Source of the DNA: Streptosporangiaceae bacterium
Lineage (GTDB): Bacteria; Actinomycetota; Actinomycetes; Streptosporangiales; Streptosporangiaceae
DNA length: 64,000 nt
Assembly (NCBI GenBank): GCA_025964695.1
Contig: JAOPYK010000263.1
Span: 30,330 to 94,329, forward strand
Direction of reading: 5' to 3'
Shown: positions 35,290 through 44,514 of the stretch, piece after piece
Numbering within the stretch: position 1 is the first letter of the stretch
Layout of the letters: each line of letters starts with the position of its first letter
Program-made: the position numbers and the translations under genes
Notes under the pieces: generated by a model
Seen by the model: only the letters and a program-made list of their open reading frames with translations
Database searches by the model: none
What the model was told of the DNA's origin: nothing

Positions 35290-36198
35290 TCAGCCAGCCA
35301 GTGAGGACAGGAAGGCGCGGGTGCGCCGGGCGTCCTCGCCGGTGGCGAACTCACCCGCGACGAAGTCGGTGACCCCCGCCTTGGCGAGGTCCTCGACCTG
35401 GGCGCCCACGGTGTCCTCGTCTCCTACGATGGCCACGTCCCCCGGTCCGGCGACGCCCTCCCGGTCCAGCATGGCCCGGTAGGACGGCAGGAAGCCGTAT
35501 ACCTCGAAGGCCTTGGCGGCCCGGGCCCGGGCGGCGTCGGCCTGGTCGGTGACGCATACCGGCAGGATGCAGACGATCCGCGGATCCGGGCGCCCCGCGG
35601 CGTGCGCGGCCGCGGTGATCGTCGGCACGATGTGGTCCCGGACGGTCGCGGGACCGGTCATCCAGAGCACCGTGCCGTCGGCCCGTTCTCCCGCCAGCTT
35701 CAGCATCCGGGGCCCCAGCGCGGCCAGCAGCACCGGCACCCTGCCCAACCGCGGGGTCGACAGCCCGATGTGCCCGGCGAGGGTCTCACCGGTGAAGTCC
35801 GCCGGCTCGCCGTTGAGCGGCGGCAGCAGGATCGAGAGGTACTCGTCCATGTGCCGGACCGGCTTGCCGAAGTCGTATCCGTACATACCCTCGATCACGA
35901 TCTGGTGGGACAGCCCGATCCCGAGGGTGAGCCGGCCGCCGACCGCCAGCGCGGTGGTCAGCGCCTGCTGGGCGAGGGCGGCCGGGTGGCGCGGGTACGT
36001 CGGGATCACCGAGGTGCCGAGCTCGATCCCGGGCACCTGGCTACCGGCCACCGCCAGCGCGGTCAGCGAGTCGAGGCCGAAGATGTGCGTGGCCCAGGCC
36101 GAGGTGAGGCCGTCGTCGGCGGCGCTGCGCAGTTGGTCGCGGAGCTTGACGAGGGCGTCCGGCCCGGTGGGATCGCCGAGGGACACTCCGATGCGCAT
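35290..36198 (-). CDS. LLM-class F420-dependent oxidoreductase
   Basis: 302 residues. Luciferase-like barrel: SAWATHIFGLDSLTALAVAG, LGTSVIPTYPRHPAALAQQA, LGIGLSHQIVIEGMYGYDFG and VPVLLAALGPRMLKLAGERA, the glycine-rich cofactor segment. The pattern is that of the F420-dependent group rather than FMN alkanal monooxygenases, as usual in actinobacteria. The substrate is unknown. ATG at 36198 with GGAGG upstream. Confidence 0.88.
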   Translation of the reverse strand: MRIGVSLGDPTGPDALVKLRDQLRSAADDGLTSAWATHIFGLDSLTALAVAGSQVPGIELGTSVIPTYPRHPAALAQQALTTALAVGGRLTLGIGLSHQIVIEGMYGYDFGKPVRHMDEYLSILLPPLNGEPADFTGETLAGHIGLSTPRLGRVPVLLAALGPRMLKLAGERADGTVLWMTGPATVRDHIVPTITAAAHAAGRPDPRIVCILPVCVTDQADAARARAAKAFEVYGFLPSYRAMLDREGVAGPGDVAIVGDEDTVGAQVEDLAKAGVTDFVAGEFATGEDARRTRAFLSSLAG

Positions 36199-36299
36199 GG
36201 CGGCCTCCGTATGTCCGTGATGGTGCTACCCGACCGTACTGCCCGGATGTGGAGATCGGCGATTCGGGGTAGCGAGGCGGGCGGACGGCGTCACGGCCG

Positions 36300-37526
36300 C
36301 TAAGCGCGGACCGGTTCCCGTGCCGCCTCACGCAGGACGGCGGCCCTGCGCTCGCGGTAGGGGCCCGTGAGGAGGTGGCCCACGGCGGCCAGAGCTCCGA
36401 GCACGCCGCAGATGACCCAGTGCCAGCCGCCCAGCCGCTGCAGGCTCGCCCCGCCCAGCGCGGGGGCGATGAAGGCGGCGATCGGGAAGCACAGATAGAA
36501 CACCGCCTGATAGCGTCCGCGCAGCTCGACGGGGGACAGTTCGGCGATGGTCGCGGCATTGGGCGGCGCGGCCAGCATCTGGCCGGCCGTCCAGATGACC
36601 GCCGCGACCAGATAGACCGGCACGACGTCGGCCACGGCCACCACCGCCATGCCCGCGGCGATCAGGCCGTTGGCGGCGGCCAGCACCCGGGCCTTGAGCC
36701 GTCCGCCGATGAGCCGGGGCACGAACAGCTGCCCGCAGACGATCAGTATCCCGGTGAAGCCCATCAGCGACCCGTACACCGACGGCCGCAGGTGGTCCTC
36801 GGCCATGGCCAGCGGCAGGATCGTCGAGGTCTGCAGCGTGAGAACGGCCAGCACGAGGGTGAGCCCGACGAACACCAGATAAGGCCGGTCGGTGAGGGTG
36901 GTGCGCAGGCTGCCGCCGCGCTGCCCGGCCTGCGGGGTGTCCCGGACCGGCAGCGTCTCGGGAACCCGGGCGGCCAGCATTACGAACGTGGCGAGGGTGG
37001 CGCCCGCCTCGACCAGGAACAGCGGGGTGAAGCCGGTCTCGGCCAGCAGCCCGGCCAGTGGGGCGGCGATGGCCGTGCCCAGGTTGAACGCCCAGAACTC
37101 CAGGTTGAAGGCCTTGGTCCGGTGTGCCTCGGGCACGATGTCGACGATGGCGGCGACGAGCGGCGGCCCGACCATCGACTGCGCCGCGCCGACCAGGGCC
37201 GTGAGCACGGCGATCGCCGGGATCCACGGCGCGAAGGCCAGCCCCAGCAGGAGCAGGGTGGTGGCCGCATGGCTGGCCAGCAGCGTCCGGCGCCGCCCCC
37301 ACCGGTCGGCCAGGACCCCGCCGGCCAGTACGCCCGCGCAGCCGCCGGCTCCGTAGAGGCCGACCACCAGGCCGGCGCCGGTGGTGTCCAGGCCCCGGTT
37401 CTGGACGAGGTACAGCGAGAGGAAGATGACGCCGAAGCCGCCGACCTTGTTGGTCAGGAACCCGGCCCACAGGTACCAGAATGTGCCGGGCAGCCCGCCG
37501 ATGTTCGCGCGATACCAGGCTCGCAC
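36300..37526 (-). CDS. Major facilitator superfamily transporter
   Basis: 408 residues with 12 hydrophobic helices. N-terminal GLPGTFWYLWAGFLTNKVG, the loop 2-3 motif GGVLADRWGRRRTL (GxLaDrxGrrr), and GPPLVAAIVDIVPEAHRTKA. It is probably a proton-coupled drug or metabolite exporter. Start GTG at 37526 after AGAGGAGG. A 19-base inverted repeat directly upstream (37538-37556) is the likely operator, yet no regulator gene is adjacent. Confidence 0.88.
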   Translation of the reverse strand: MRAWYRANIGGLPGTFWYLWAGFLTNKVGGFGVIFLSLYLVQNRGLDTTGAGLVVGLYGAGGCAGVLAGGVLADRWGRRRTLLASHAATTLLLLGLAFAPWIPAIAVLTALVGAAQSMVGPPLVAAIVDIVPEAHRTKAFNLEFWAFNLGTAIAAPLAGLLAETGFTPLFLVEAGATLATFVMLAARVPETLPVRDTPQAGQRGGSLRTTLTDRPYLVFVGLTLVLAVLTLQTSTILPLAMAEDHLRPSVYGSLMGFTGILIVCGQLFVPRLIGGRLKARVLAAANGLIAAGMAVVAVADVVPVYLVAAVIWTAGQMLAAPPNAATIAELSPVELRGRYQAVFYLCFPIAAFIAPALGGASLQRLGGWHWVICGVLGALAAVGHLLTGPYRERRAAVLREAAREPVRA

Positions 37527-37537
37527 CTCGACCTCCT

Positions 37538-37556
37538 CTGTTAGGAAACTTAACAG
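37538..37556. promoter_or_regulatory. Inverted repeat upstream of the MFS gene
   Basis: CTGTTAGGAAACTTAACAG: arms CTGTTA/TAACAG around GGAAACT, 11 bases before the GTG start of the transporter. It also covers the stop codon (37550-37552) of the preceding gene. It resembles MarR/TetR sites with TTAG..CTAA halves. Confidence 0.55.
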
Positions 37557-38554
37557 ATACTAGAGGGGTCCCCGGGTTGCTCTTCGACCGGGAAGCGCGG
37601 CGGCCACCGCGTCAGGTCGAAGAAGCGGTGCTCCGGAAGCGTACGCAGCCGTACGGCCGCGGCCGCGGGGTCGCCGGCCAGCGCCGCGGTGTCGAAGTCC
37701 CGGCATTCCGCCAGCGTGAGCACCCCGCACAGCAGCGTCTCGGGCGTGCGTACGATCACCAGCGGGCCGATCTGGGCGAACCCCTCGGTGGTGGCGTTGA
37801 CGGCGAGCAGCAGGCTCCGCAGGGCGGCCACGTCGTCCTCGGCGGGCTCCTCGCCGGGGGAGTCCATGTCGGAGCGCAGGGACTCCAGCGCGTCGCCGAA
37901 GTGCTGCCGCAGCCACCGGGGGTTCCTACCGGACAGGTAATAGAGCACCTGCGGCCGTGTACCGCCCATGGAGACCTTGAACCGCTGTTCGAGATCGTGC
38001 CGGCTGATGCACTGCTCGAAGATCTTGACCAGCGCGCCCTGGAGATCGCTCGTGCCGCCGGCGACCGCGCCGCGAACCGTCTGGACCTCGGGGGCCCGCT
38101 CGCCCAGGGTCTCGGTGGCCGCCCGGTCCAGCTGGTCGAGGGTGTGCTGCAGCAGATCGGCGACGACGCCGTCCACCGCCTGGAAGGCCTGGGCCAGCCG
38201 CCGTTGCAGTCCGTTGATCCGGTCCCGGTCGGCCTCCAGAGCCGTCACCCGCCCGGTCGCGAGTTGCAGGTCCTGCCTGAGGCCGCCCACCCGGGCCTGG
38301 AGATCGCGTTCCACCCGGACGACGCGCAGCCGCAGGCCACCCAGGTCGTCCTCCAGGGTGTGCAGGCGGGTCTCCTGCTCGGTCTCGAAGATTTCGTCCT
38401 TGCGCTGTGCCGCCTCCAGTTTCCGCAGCCGCTCCTCGTAGGTGCTCTTCATCTCCCGGCGCAGGGCCTCGCGTTCCCGGGGCCCGACGACGAACGCCAT
38501 GACCATCTCCAGGCCGGCGACCGCCAGGCACGCGAGACCGATCAGCAGGGTCAT
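37550..38554 (-). CDS. Membrane-anchored coiled-coil protein of unknown function
   Basis: 334 residues from the ATG at 38554, with GAGGAG upstream (an in-frame start 8 codons earlier exists). One N-terminal helix TLLIGLACLAVAGLEMVMAF leads into a long charged region (about 30-115) rich in Glu, Arg and Leu in heptads, e.g. EERLRKLEAAQRKDEIFETE and RLHTLEDDLGGLRLRVVRVE, a strong coiled coil. A helical middle and a C-terminal globular segment (about 230-330) with RPQVLYYLSGRNPRWLRQHF follow. I recognise no enzyme motif. It resembles a scaffold or sensor tethered to the membrane. Confidence 0.7.
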   Translation of the reverse strand: MTLLIGLACLAVAGLEMVMAFVVGPREREALRREMKSTYEERLRKLEAAQRKDEIFETEQETRLHTLEDDLGGLRLRVVRVERDLQARVGGLRQDLQLATGRVTALEADRDRINGLQRRLAQAFQAVDGVVADLLQHTLDQLDRAATETLGERAPEVQTVRGAVAGGTSDLQGALVKIFEQCISRHDLEQRFKVSMGGTRPQVLYYLSGRNPRWLRQHFGDALESLRSDMDSPGEEPAEDDVAALRSLLLAVNATTEGFAQIGPLVIVRTPETLLCGVLTLAECRDFDTAALAGDPAAAAVRLRTLPEHRFFDLTRWPPRFPVEEQPGDPSSIC

Positions 38555-38639
38555 GACACTCCTCGAAGACGCGGACACTGCCGAGGAATTTAGGCCACCG
38601 GCTCGCCGCGCAAGACCTGATCCGCCGCAAAAGGCGTGA

Positions 38640-39587
38640 CTATCGAGCTGGTACCGGGACGGCCGCGGCGGGCTCGGCCTGGGATCGCCGCCGCAGTACC
38701 CGGGCGGCGTACAGGCCGACGGGCACGGGTGCCCAGTAGGTGATCGCGCGGAAGAGCACGACCGCCTGAAGCGCGTGGCCGGCCGACACCTCCGCGCCGC
38801 CCAGCGCCGCGATCAGCCCGGCCTCGGTCGAGCCGATCGCCGCCGGCACCGGCAGCGCCGACCCCGCCGCGGCGCCGATGAAGTACGCGGCGAGCAGCGT
38901 CATGATCGCGCCGGGCGCGGAAGCCCCCGGCACCGCCAGGACGCTCATCACGAACGCCATGCTCAGCGCCAGCGTGGTGGCGGCGGTGGCGGTCACCGTG
39001 ACGAGCAGGTCGCGCGGCCGCCGCCGCAGGTCCGCCATGGCGGTCATGATCTGCCCCAGGGTGGCGAGCACCCGGCCGCCCTGTCCCCGCCGGCGCCACC
39101 AGGCGAACAGCGCGAGAGCGGCGACGACCCCGGCGCAGACCAGCAGCCAGGGCAGGGGAAGCCGGGCGGCCGTCCGGGCCGTGTGGGAGGTGAGCTGCGT
39201 CAGCACGCGGGTTCCGCCGTCGCCGGTCGACTGGCCCACGCCCAGGACCGTGAGGAACAGCAGCAGGTCACCCAGGCCGGTGGCGACGTGCAGTGCCGTG
39301 ACACCCGCGATCGCTCGCGGCGCGGGGAGGCCGCGGCAGGTGAGGTAGCGGACGTTGACCGCGGCCGCGCCGATCCCGCCGGGCGCGAGCCGGTTGGCGG
39401 CGGCCGCGGTGAATTGGGTGAGTGTCGCCTCCCGTAGCGGGAGCGGCCGCCCGGCGGCGGCCTGGAGCGCGAGGGCCGCGCACATGTAATGCAGTACCGA
39501 CAGGGCGATCAGGGCGGGCAGGAAGCCCCAGTGCAGGGCGGAGGTCTCCACGCCCCGAGATATCGGCTGATCAGCTGACGGGGGCAT
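38640..39587 (-). CDS. Lysylphosphatidylglycerol-synthase-type transmembrane protein (YbhN/UPF0104 family)
   Basis: 315 residues with about eight hydrophobic helices. Family segments: FTAAAANRLAPGGIGAAAVNVRYL (the NRLxPGGxG motif), a basic loop RRRGQGGRVLATLGQIMTAM, and GSALPVPAAIGSTEAGLIAAL (the P-x-G-x-EA motif). These resemble the flippase half of MprF without the synthase half. A role in lipid or polyprenyl-carrier transport is inferred. It lies 27 bases after the DUF5519-like gene on the same strand, so they may be co-transcribed. Confidence 0.8.
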   Translation of the reverse strand: MPPSADQPISRGVETSALHWGFLPALIALSVLHYMCAALALQAAAGRPLPLREATLTQFTAAAANRLAPGGIGAAAVNVRYLTCRGLPAPRAIAGVTALHVATGLGDLLLFLTVLGVGQSTGDGGTRVLTQLTSHTARTAARLPLPWLLVCAGVVAALALFAWWRRRGQGGRVLATLGQIMTAMADLRRRPRDLLVTVTATAATTLALSMAFVMSVLAVPGASAPGAIMTLLAAYFIGAAAGSALPVPAAIGSTEAGLIAALGGAEVSAGHALQAVVLFRAITYWAPVPVGLYAARVLRRRSQAEPAAAVPVPAR

Positions 39588-39614
39588 GTCCGGGCGATTC
39601 CGCCCAGGAGAACA

Positions 39615-40049
39615 TCACCGGTCGGCTCGTCGGGAGGCCCGGCCGAGCGAGCCGCCCCAGGTCCGGCCATGGGCCGCGGCGGGGCACTGCGGGGCCGCCC
39701 GACGGGCCACCCCGGGAGGCTCGGCGGCCGTCGCCTTGATCGCCACACTGACCAGGGACAGCAGCAGCGCGACATCGCTGTCGCTGTCCAGCCGCACGCT
39801 CACCCAGTCCTCGCTGGGTTCCATCTCCACCCGGCCGGAATGCAGCAGGGCGTCCTCCATCCGCAGGATGACCGGACGGGTGAGCCGCACGTGCGCGCCG
39901 CCCTGGCTGTGCAGGTGCACGATCTGGCGGGTGTTGACGCTGAGACCGACGCCCATCCCACACTCGGCTCGGCCGGCGCTGACCGAAGACCATGAGGTCA
40001 CCTGCGCGATGACCCGGTCAGTGTAGGATCCTTCCCTGGTGAGGCCCAT
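39615..40049 (-). CDS. DUF5519/luciferase-domain family protein
   Basis: 144 residues from ATG 40049 (40076 is another in-frame start). The core VIAQVTSWSSVSAG, then NTRQIVHLHSQGGAHVRLT, then EPSEDWVSVRLDSDSDVALL matches the layout of small actinobacterial luciferase-domain/DUF5519 proteins (VxxWPGV, RQIVHLHGxGxAHVRLT, HPDSGWVxxxLxxxxDVxxL). Function unknown. The C-terminal about 35 residues are Ala/Arg-rich and poorly conserved. Upstream base composition is mixed. Confidence 0.7.
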   Translation of the reverse strand: MGLTREGSYTDRVIAQVTSWSSVSAGRAECGMGVGLSVNTRQIVHLHSQGGAHVRLTRPVILRMEDALLHSGRVEMEPSEDWVSVRLDSDSDVALLLSLVSVAIKATAAEPPGVARRAAPQCPAAAHGRTWGGSLGRASRRADR

Positions 40050-40130
40050 AGCCGCATGGTTCACCTTCGGGCCCATTGAACGGAACGGTCTGAGTCCAAA
40101 TCGTTATCCGTTCGGTCACCTCCGCGTCGG

Positions 40131-40270
40131 ATCCGGTTAAGCGACCGGTGTAAAGCGGACGTCTTCAGCGTCGCCACCCCGCCGCACACCCACGCGGCGC
40201 TCGTCGGCGCGGCGGTGGCGGCCGGCTGTCACGCCGTCGACGCGCTCGCCACCCCCGCGGTCGGCGTCAA
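40131..40270 (+). pseudogene. Remnant of a Gfo/Idh/MocA-family dehydrogenase
   Basis: In one plus frame the sequence reads [17 protein letters not shown] then [16 protein letters not shown]. This is the DxVxVATPPxTHxxLVxAAxxAGxHVxxEKP core of Gfo/Idh/MocA sugar dehydrogenases, with the EKP replaced by unrelated sequence ([12 protein letters not shown]). No Rossmann N-terminus or catalytic domain follows, so it is a short relic, both ends lost. It lies just upstream of, and in frame with, the thiamine-binding protein gene. Confidence 0.55.
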
Positions 40271-40373
40271 GGACCCTGCCGTTCGGCCGCCGAACAGGCC
40301 TGGGTCACGCCCTGATATGCCGGGCGCCGTATCGTCGGGAGGATCCGGTGCCGTTCGGGAAGGGGTGGGCGTG

Positions 40374-40670
40374 ATGCTCGTAGCGTTCTCGGTGACCCCG
40401 CTGGGGGTTGGGGAAGAGGTCGGCGAAATCGTCGCCGAGGCCGTACGGGTCGTGCGCGCGAGCGGGCTGCCCAACCGGACCGACGCCATGTTCACCACCC
40501 TCGAGGGTGAGTGGGACGAGGTCATGGAGGTCGTCCGGCAGGCGGTCGAGGCCGTCGAGGCCCGCGCCCCCCGGGTCGGTCTCGTGCTCAAGGCCGACAT
40601 CCGCCCCGGTGTCAGCGACGGGCTGACCGCCAAGGTCGAGTCCGTCGAACGCCTGCTGAGCGGCGGATGA
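40374..40670 (+). CDS. MTH1187-family thiamine-binding protein (DUF77)
   Basis: 99 residues. [20 protein letters not shown] followed by [20 protein letters not shown] and [12 protein letters not shown] is the ferredoxin-like MTH1187/YkoF fold, which binds thiamine-like ligands and often lacks a known enzymatic role. ATG at 40374 after GAAGGGG. Its TGA overlaps the ATG of the hrpB-like gene (ATGA), which is unusual for two unrelated families. Confidence 0.88.
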   Translation: MLVAFSVTPLGVGEEVGEIVAEAVRVVRASGLPNRTDAMFTTLEGEWDEVMEVVRQAVEAVEARAPRVGLVLKADIRPGVSDGLTAKVESVERLLSGG

Positions 40671-43189
40671 CCCCGGACGAGTCCCTCCGGCTGCTGCCGG
40701 TCCGAGCCGCCGTTCCCGAGTTGCACGCCGCGTTGGACGCGGCCGGGGCGGCGGTGCTGGCGGCGCCGCCCGGCACCGGCAAGACGACGCTCGTGCCGCT
40801 GGCCCTCGCCGGGCTGCTGCCCGACGTGCCCGGTGGCCCTGACCGGCCCCGCCGGGTACTGGTGGCCGAGCCGCGCCGGCTGGCCACCCGAGCGGCCGCG
40901 CGCCGGATGGCCTGGCTGCTCGGCGAAGAGGTCGGCGGCCGCGTGGGCTTCACCATGCGCGGCGAGCGCCGGGCCGGCTCGCTGATCGAGGTGGTCACCA
41001 CCGGGGTGCTGCTCCAGCGGCTGCAGCGCGACCAGGAACTGGCCGGGACCGACGTCGTGATCCTCGACGAATGTCATGAGCGGCACCTCGACGCCGACAC
41101 CGCTCTGGCCTTCCTGCTCGACGTGCGGGCCGCACTCCGGCCTGACCTGCGGCTGGTGACCGCTTCGGCCACCGCCGACACCGCGTCCTGGGCCCGGCTG
41201 CTGGGTTCCCCGGCCGACCCCGTGCCGGTCGTCCAGACCCCGGCGGTGCTGCATCCGGTGGAGGTGGTGTGGGCGCCGCCGCCGCGCCCCGTACGGCCCG
41301 CGCACGGGATGCGGGTGGATCCGGCGCTGCTCGACCACGTCGCGGCCACAGTCCGCCGCGCGCTCGCCGAGCGGGCCGGGGACGTGCTGTGCTTTCTGCC
41401 CGGGGTGGGAGAGATCGGGCGGGTCGCCGGGGCGCTGTCCGGGGTGGAGGTGCTCCAGGTGCACGGCCAGGCGGCCGCCGCGGTCCAGGACGCGGTGCTG
41501 CGGCCGGGCCGGAGCCGGCGAGTGGTGCTGGCCACCTCCGTCGCGGAGTCGAGCCTCACCGTGCCCGGCGTGCGAATCGTGGTCGACGCGGGGCTGGCCC
41601 GTGAGCCGCGTACCGACCATGCCCGGGGGCTGAGCGCGCTGACGACCGTCCGCGTCTCCAAAGCCGCCGCCGAGCAGCGGGCCGGGCGGGCGGGCCGGGA
41701 GGAGCCGGGCACGGTGTACCGCTGCTGGGCCGCCGCCGAGCACGCCCGGCTGCCGGACCGGCCTCGGCCGGAGATCGAGCTGGCCGATCTCACCGGGTTC
41801 GCCCTGCAGGCGGCCTGCTGGGGCGATCCGGACGCCGCCGGTTTGACGCTGCCGGACCCGCCGCCCGGGGCCGCGCTGGACTCCGCCCGGGAGGCGTTGC
41901 GTGCCCTCGGCGCGGTGGACCCAGCGGGCAAGGTCACCGGCCGGGGTCGCAGGATGGCCCGGGTCGGCGTGCATCCGCGGCTGGCCAGGGCGCTGCTGGA
42001 CGGCGCCGACCGGGTGGGCCCGCGGGCGGCGGCCGAAGTGGTGGCGCTGCTGTCGGACCGGCTGCCCCGCGAGGCCGGTGACGACCTGACCGCCGTCTGG
42101 CGGACCCTGCGCCGCGGCGGTGACGGCGTCTCCGCCCGCTGGCGTCAGGAGGCGCGCCTGCTGGAGAACGCTGTGCGCTCCGGACCTGACCGTGCGGCCG
42201 GGGCGGAGAGTGGTGACGACAGGGTCGCCGGAACAGTGGTGGCGCTGGCCTTTCCCGACCGGGTGGCCCGGGCCCGTCCGGACGGCACCGGCCATCTGAT
42301 GGTGTCCGGGACCGGCGCCGAGCTGGCACCGTCGTCTGCGTTGAGCGCGGCCCGCCCGCCCTGGCTGGCGATCGCCGTCGCGGACCGGCCCGTAGGTTCG
42401 GCCTCCGCGCGGATCCGCCAGGCCGTGGTCATCGACGAGGGCATCGCCCGGCTGGCCGCGGCCCCGCTGCTCACGGCCGGCGAGGAGGTCCGCTGGAGCG
42501 TGTCCGGTAAGGACGTCACCGCCCGCCGGGTCGAGCGGCTCGGCGCCATCGAGCTGTCGGCCGCCCCACTGCGCCGGCCCGACCCGGCGCTGGTCCGCAC
42601 CGCGCTGCTGGAGGGCCTGCGCCGGGAGGGGCTCGGCCTGCTGACCTGGACTCCGGACGCCACCGCGCTGCGCGACCGGCTGGCCTTCTGCCACCGCGTC
42701 CTCGGTGAGCCGTGGCCGCCGGTGGACGACGCGACCCTGCTGGACGGGGCCGGCGAGTGGCTGGACCTGTCGCGGGCACGGCACCGTGCCGACCTGGCCC
42801 GGCTGGACGTGGCGGCGGCCCTGCGGGGCCTGCTGCCGTGGCAGTGTGCGGCCCGGCTGGACGAGGTGGCGCCCGAGCGGATCACCGTGCCCACCGGTTC
42901 CAGGATCCGGGTGGACTACAGCGGAGAGCAGCCGGTCCTGGCGGTGAAACTGCAAGAGCTCTTCGGCTGGGAAGCGGCACCGCGGCTGGCCGACGGCAGG
43001 GTTCCGCTGGTGATCCATCTGCTGTCCCCGGCGGGCCGCCCCGCCGCGGTGACGGCCGACCTCGCCTCGTTCTGGCGCGAGGGCTACCGGGGAGTGCGCG
43101 CCGAGCTCCGCGGCCGCTACCCCCGCCATCCCTGGCCGGAGAACCCGGCCACGGCGACCCCCACCCGCCGCGTCAACCCCCGCAGGTGA
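40667..43189 (+). CDS. hrpB: ATP-dependent helicase HrpB (DEAH-type)
   Basis: 840 residues. Walker [16 protein letters not shown], motif Ia [24 protein letters not shown] box [30 protein letters not shown], and the C-terminal motif [21 protein letters not shown]. After the helicase come the winged-helix/ratchet ([20 protein letters not shown]) and the HrpB C-terminal domain ending PRHPWPENP. HrpB is an RNA-helicase-like ATPase of uncertain role in bacteria. Coupled to the DUF77 gene by a 4-base overlap. A long antisense frame over it is a shadow. Confidence 0.94.
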   Translation: MTPDESLRLLPVRAAVPELHAALDAAGAAVLAAPPGTGKTTLVPLALAGLLPDVPGGPDRPRRVLVAEPRRLATRAAARRMAWLLGEEVGGRVGFTMRGERRAGSLIEVVTTGVLLQRLQRDQELAGTDVVILDECHERHLDADTALAFLLDVRAALRPDLRLVTASATADTASWARLLGSPADPVPVVQTPAVLHPVEVVWAPPPRPVRPAHGMRVDPALLDHVAATVRRALAERAGDVLCFLPGVGEIGRVAGALSGVEVLQVHGQAAAAVQDAVLRPGRSRRVVLATSVAESSLTVPGVRIVVDAGLAREPRTDHARGLSALTTVRVSKAAAEQRAGRAGREEPGTVYRCWAAAEHARLPDRPRPEIELADLTGFALQAACWGDPDAAGLTLPDPPPGAALDSAREALRALGAVDPAGKVTGRGRRMARVGVHPRLARALLDGADRVGPRAAAEVVALLSDRLPREAGDDLTAVWRTLRRGGDGVSARWRQEARLLENAVRSGPDRAAGAESGDDRVAGTVVALAFPDRVARARPDGTGHLMVSGTGAELAPSSALSAARPPWLAIAVADRPVGSASARIRQAVVIDEGIARLAAAPLLTAGEEVRWSVSGKDVTARRVERLGAIELSAAPLRRPDPALVRTALLEGLRREGLGLLTWTPDATALRDRLAFCHRVLGEPWPPVDDATLLDGAGEWLDLSRARHRADLARLDVAAALRGLLPWQCAARLDEVAPERITVPTGSRIRVDYSGEQPVLAVKLQELFGWEAAPRLADGRVPLVIHLLSPAGRPAAVTADLASFWREGYRGVRAELRGRYPRHPWPENPATATPTRRVNPRR

Positions 43190-43237
43190 CCGCCTGGCCG
43201 GGCGAGGCGCGGCCGGGACACCGGTTAGGCTGATCCG

Positions 43238-44032
43238 GTGAGCCCCCAGAGCCGAAGCCGGAAGAAGGCCACGTCTCAGCGGTCCGTAGGGCACCGCGCC
43301 GATGCCGGGCCGGGCCTCGCGCTGCCCGGGCTGGAGCAGCTGTACGCGACGCTCGCCCGGGCCTCGGCGGAGCTGACCGTGCTGGCGAGCCCCCTGCAGG
43401 CGGAGCTGTGGACCTCCACCCAGCTCGGCGTCCTGGAACGGGCCGCACCCGACACCGGGGCCCACCGGCGGGCACTGGCCGACCTCCTGTTCTATTTCCG
43501 GCGGAGCCGGACGCCCGGCACCTACGCCTTCCTGCGAGCCTTCGCCGCGATCGGCCCCCGGGAGCTGCGCGCCGACGCCGCGGTCGCCGCCGACGGGCTG
43601 ATCAAGGGCCTGACCGATGGGCCGGGGGATGGGCCGGGAGAGGGGCCAGGAGAGGGCGCGGGGCCGGCCTGGCTGCCCGCGCTGGGCCGGGTGATGCCGG
43701 GCGAGACCTGGCTGATCCAGGACGGCTCACTCGGCGGCGACCAGATCGTCTGCGAGTTCCGCTATGCCGACGGCGGTGGCCCGCTGCACGCCCTGCTGGT
43801 GCAGATCACGCAGGGCAGGGCGACCCAGCTGCTGGCCATCGGCGACGTGCCGGGAATGATGGCGCAGGTCCGCCAGGGCGTCGCGGCGGAGGAGTGCGCC
43901 GTGTTGCGGCTTGATCCCGCGGCGGCCGGTGCCCGGCTGCGGGCGGCCCTGGCCGGGGACACCTCCGAGCATCCCGAGGACTTCGACGTGATCCTCGCCT
44001 TCGCCCGGCACCGGATCGAGACGCTGCCCTAA
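43238..44032 (+). CDS. Conserved hypothetical protein with Gly-Pro-Glu/Asp repeat
   Basis: 264 residues; GTG at 43238, 6 bases after a TAGGCT box (43226-43231), suggesting a leaderless transcript. Helical N-terminal half (LEQLYATLARASAELTVLAS, AALADLLFYFRRSR-like segments). A short repeat DGPGDGPGEGPGEGAGP (bases 43616-43665) links to a C-terminal part with TWLIQDGSLGGDQIVCEFRY and HALLVQITQGRATQLLAIGD, an alpha-beta pattern. I do not recognise a family. The stop overlaps that of the next gene. Confidence 0.65.
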   Translation: MSPQSRSRKKATSQRSVGHRADAGPGLALPGLEQLYATLARASAELTVLASPLQAELWTSTQLGVLERAAPDTGAHRRALADLLFYFRRSRTPGTYAFLRAFAAIGPRELRADAAVAADGLIKGLTDGPGDGPGEGPGEGAGPAWLPALGRVMPGETWLIQDGSLGGDQIVCEFRYADGGGPLHALLVQITQGRATQLLAIGDVPGMMAQVRQGVAAEECAVLRLDPAAAGARLRAALAGDTSEHPEDFDVILAFARHRIETLP

Positions 44033-44463
44033 CCGGCCGTTCCGAGGCGAAATCGCCGGAGCTCCTCGGTCACGTCCTCGGGTGGCGCGCCGAGGTCGTA
44101 CGAGCTGAGCAGATGCAGTCGCTCGCCGGTGTCGATCTCGACCAGCCGGGTGGTCCGCCCGAGACGCTGCCGCTCGCCCAGCCGGATCGACTGCACCTCG
44201 GCCCAGGGGATGTGCCGGTGGCCCGCGAAGCCGCGGATCACGGTCACGCCACCCTCGTCGGCCGCCAGACGCACCGGCGCCAGGACGTCGCGGGCCGCGA
44301 GCACGAGGAAACCGGCGGCGGCGACCCCGGCGAGCAGCGCCAGCTCCGGGTCGCCGGAGAACACCGCCATCACCGCGAAGAACACCGCGCCCGCCGCCTT
44401 CACCAGGGGATGGGCGGGCATCACCCGCCACTGCCGGGCGGGCCGCTCGCCGAACTCGTCCAC
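44029..44463 (-). CDS. PH-domain membrane protein
   Basis: 144 residues. Two short hydrophobic helices (AGAVFFAVMAVF and ALLAGVAAAGFLVLAARDVL) then a bacterial PH-like domain: VRLAADEGGVTVIRGFAGHR, HIPWAEVQSIRLGERQRLG, TTRLVEIDTGERLHLLSSYD, LGAPPEDVTEELRRFR. Common actinobacterial type, function unknown. GTG start at 44463, with TATGCT (44470-44475) six bases upstream indicating a leaderless message. Convergent with the gene to its left (4 bases shared). Confidence 0.8.
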   Translation of the reverse strand: MDEFGERPARQWRVMPAHPLVKAAGAVFFAVMAVFSGDPELALLAGVAAAGFLVLAARDVLAPVRLAADEGGVTVIRGFAGHRHIPWAEVQSIRLGERQRLGRTTRLVEIDTGERLHLLSSYDLGAPPEDVTEELRRFRLGTAG

Positions 44464-44514
44464 CTCACCAGCATAGGTCCGCGGTGCCGCACGAAGATCC
44501 GCAACGTGAGGACG

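Noticed and set aside
40229..43465. 1078-codon antisense open frame
   Set aside because: Reverse complement of the hrpB-like gene; composition Gly/Arg/Gln-rich, no domain.
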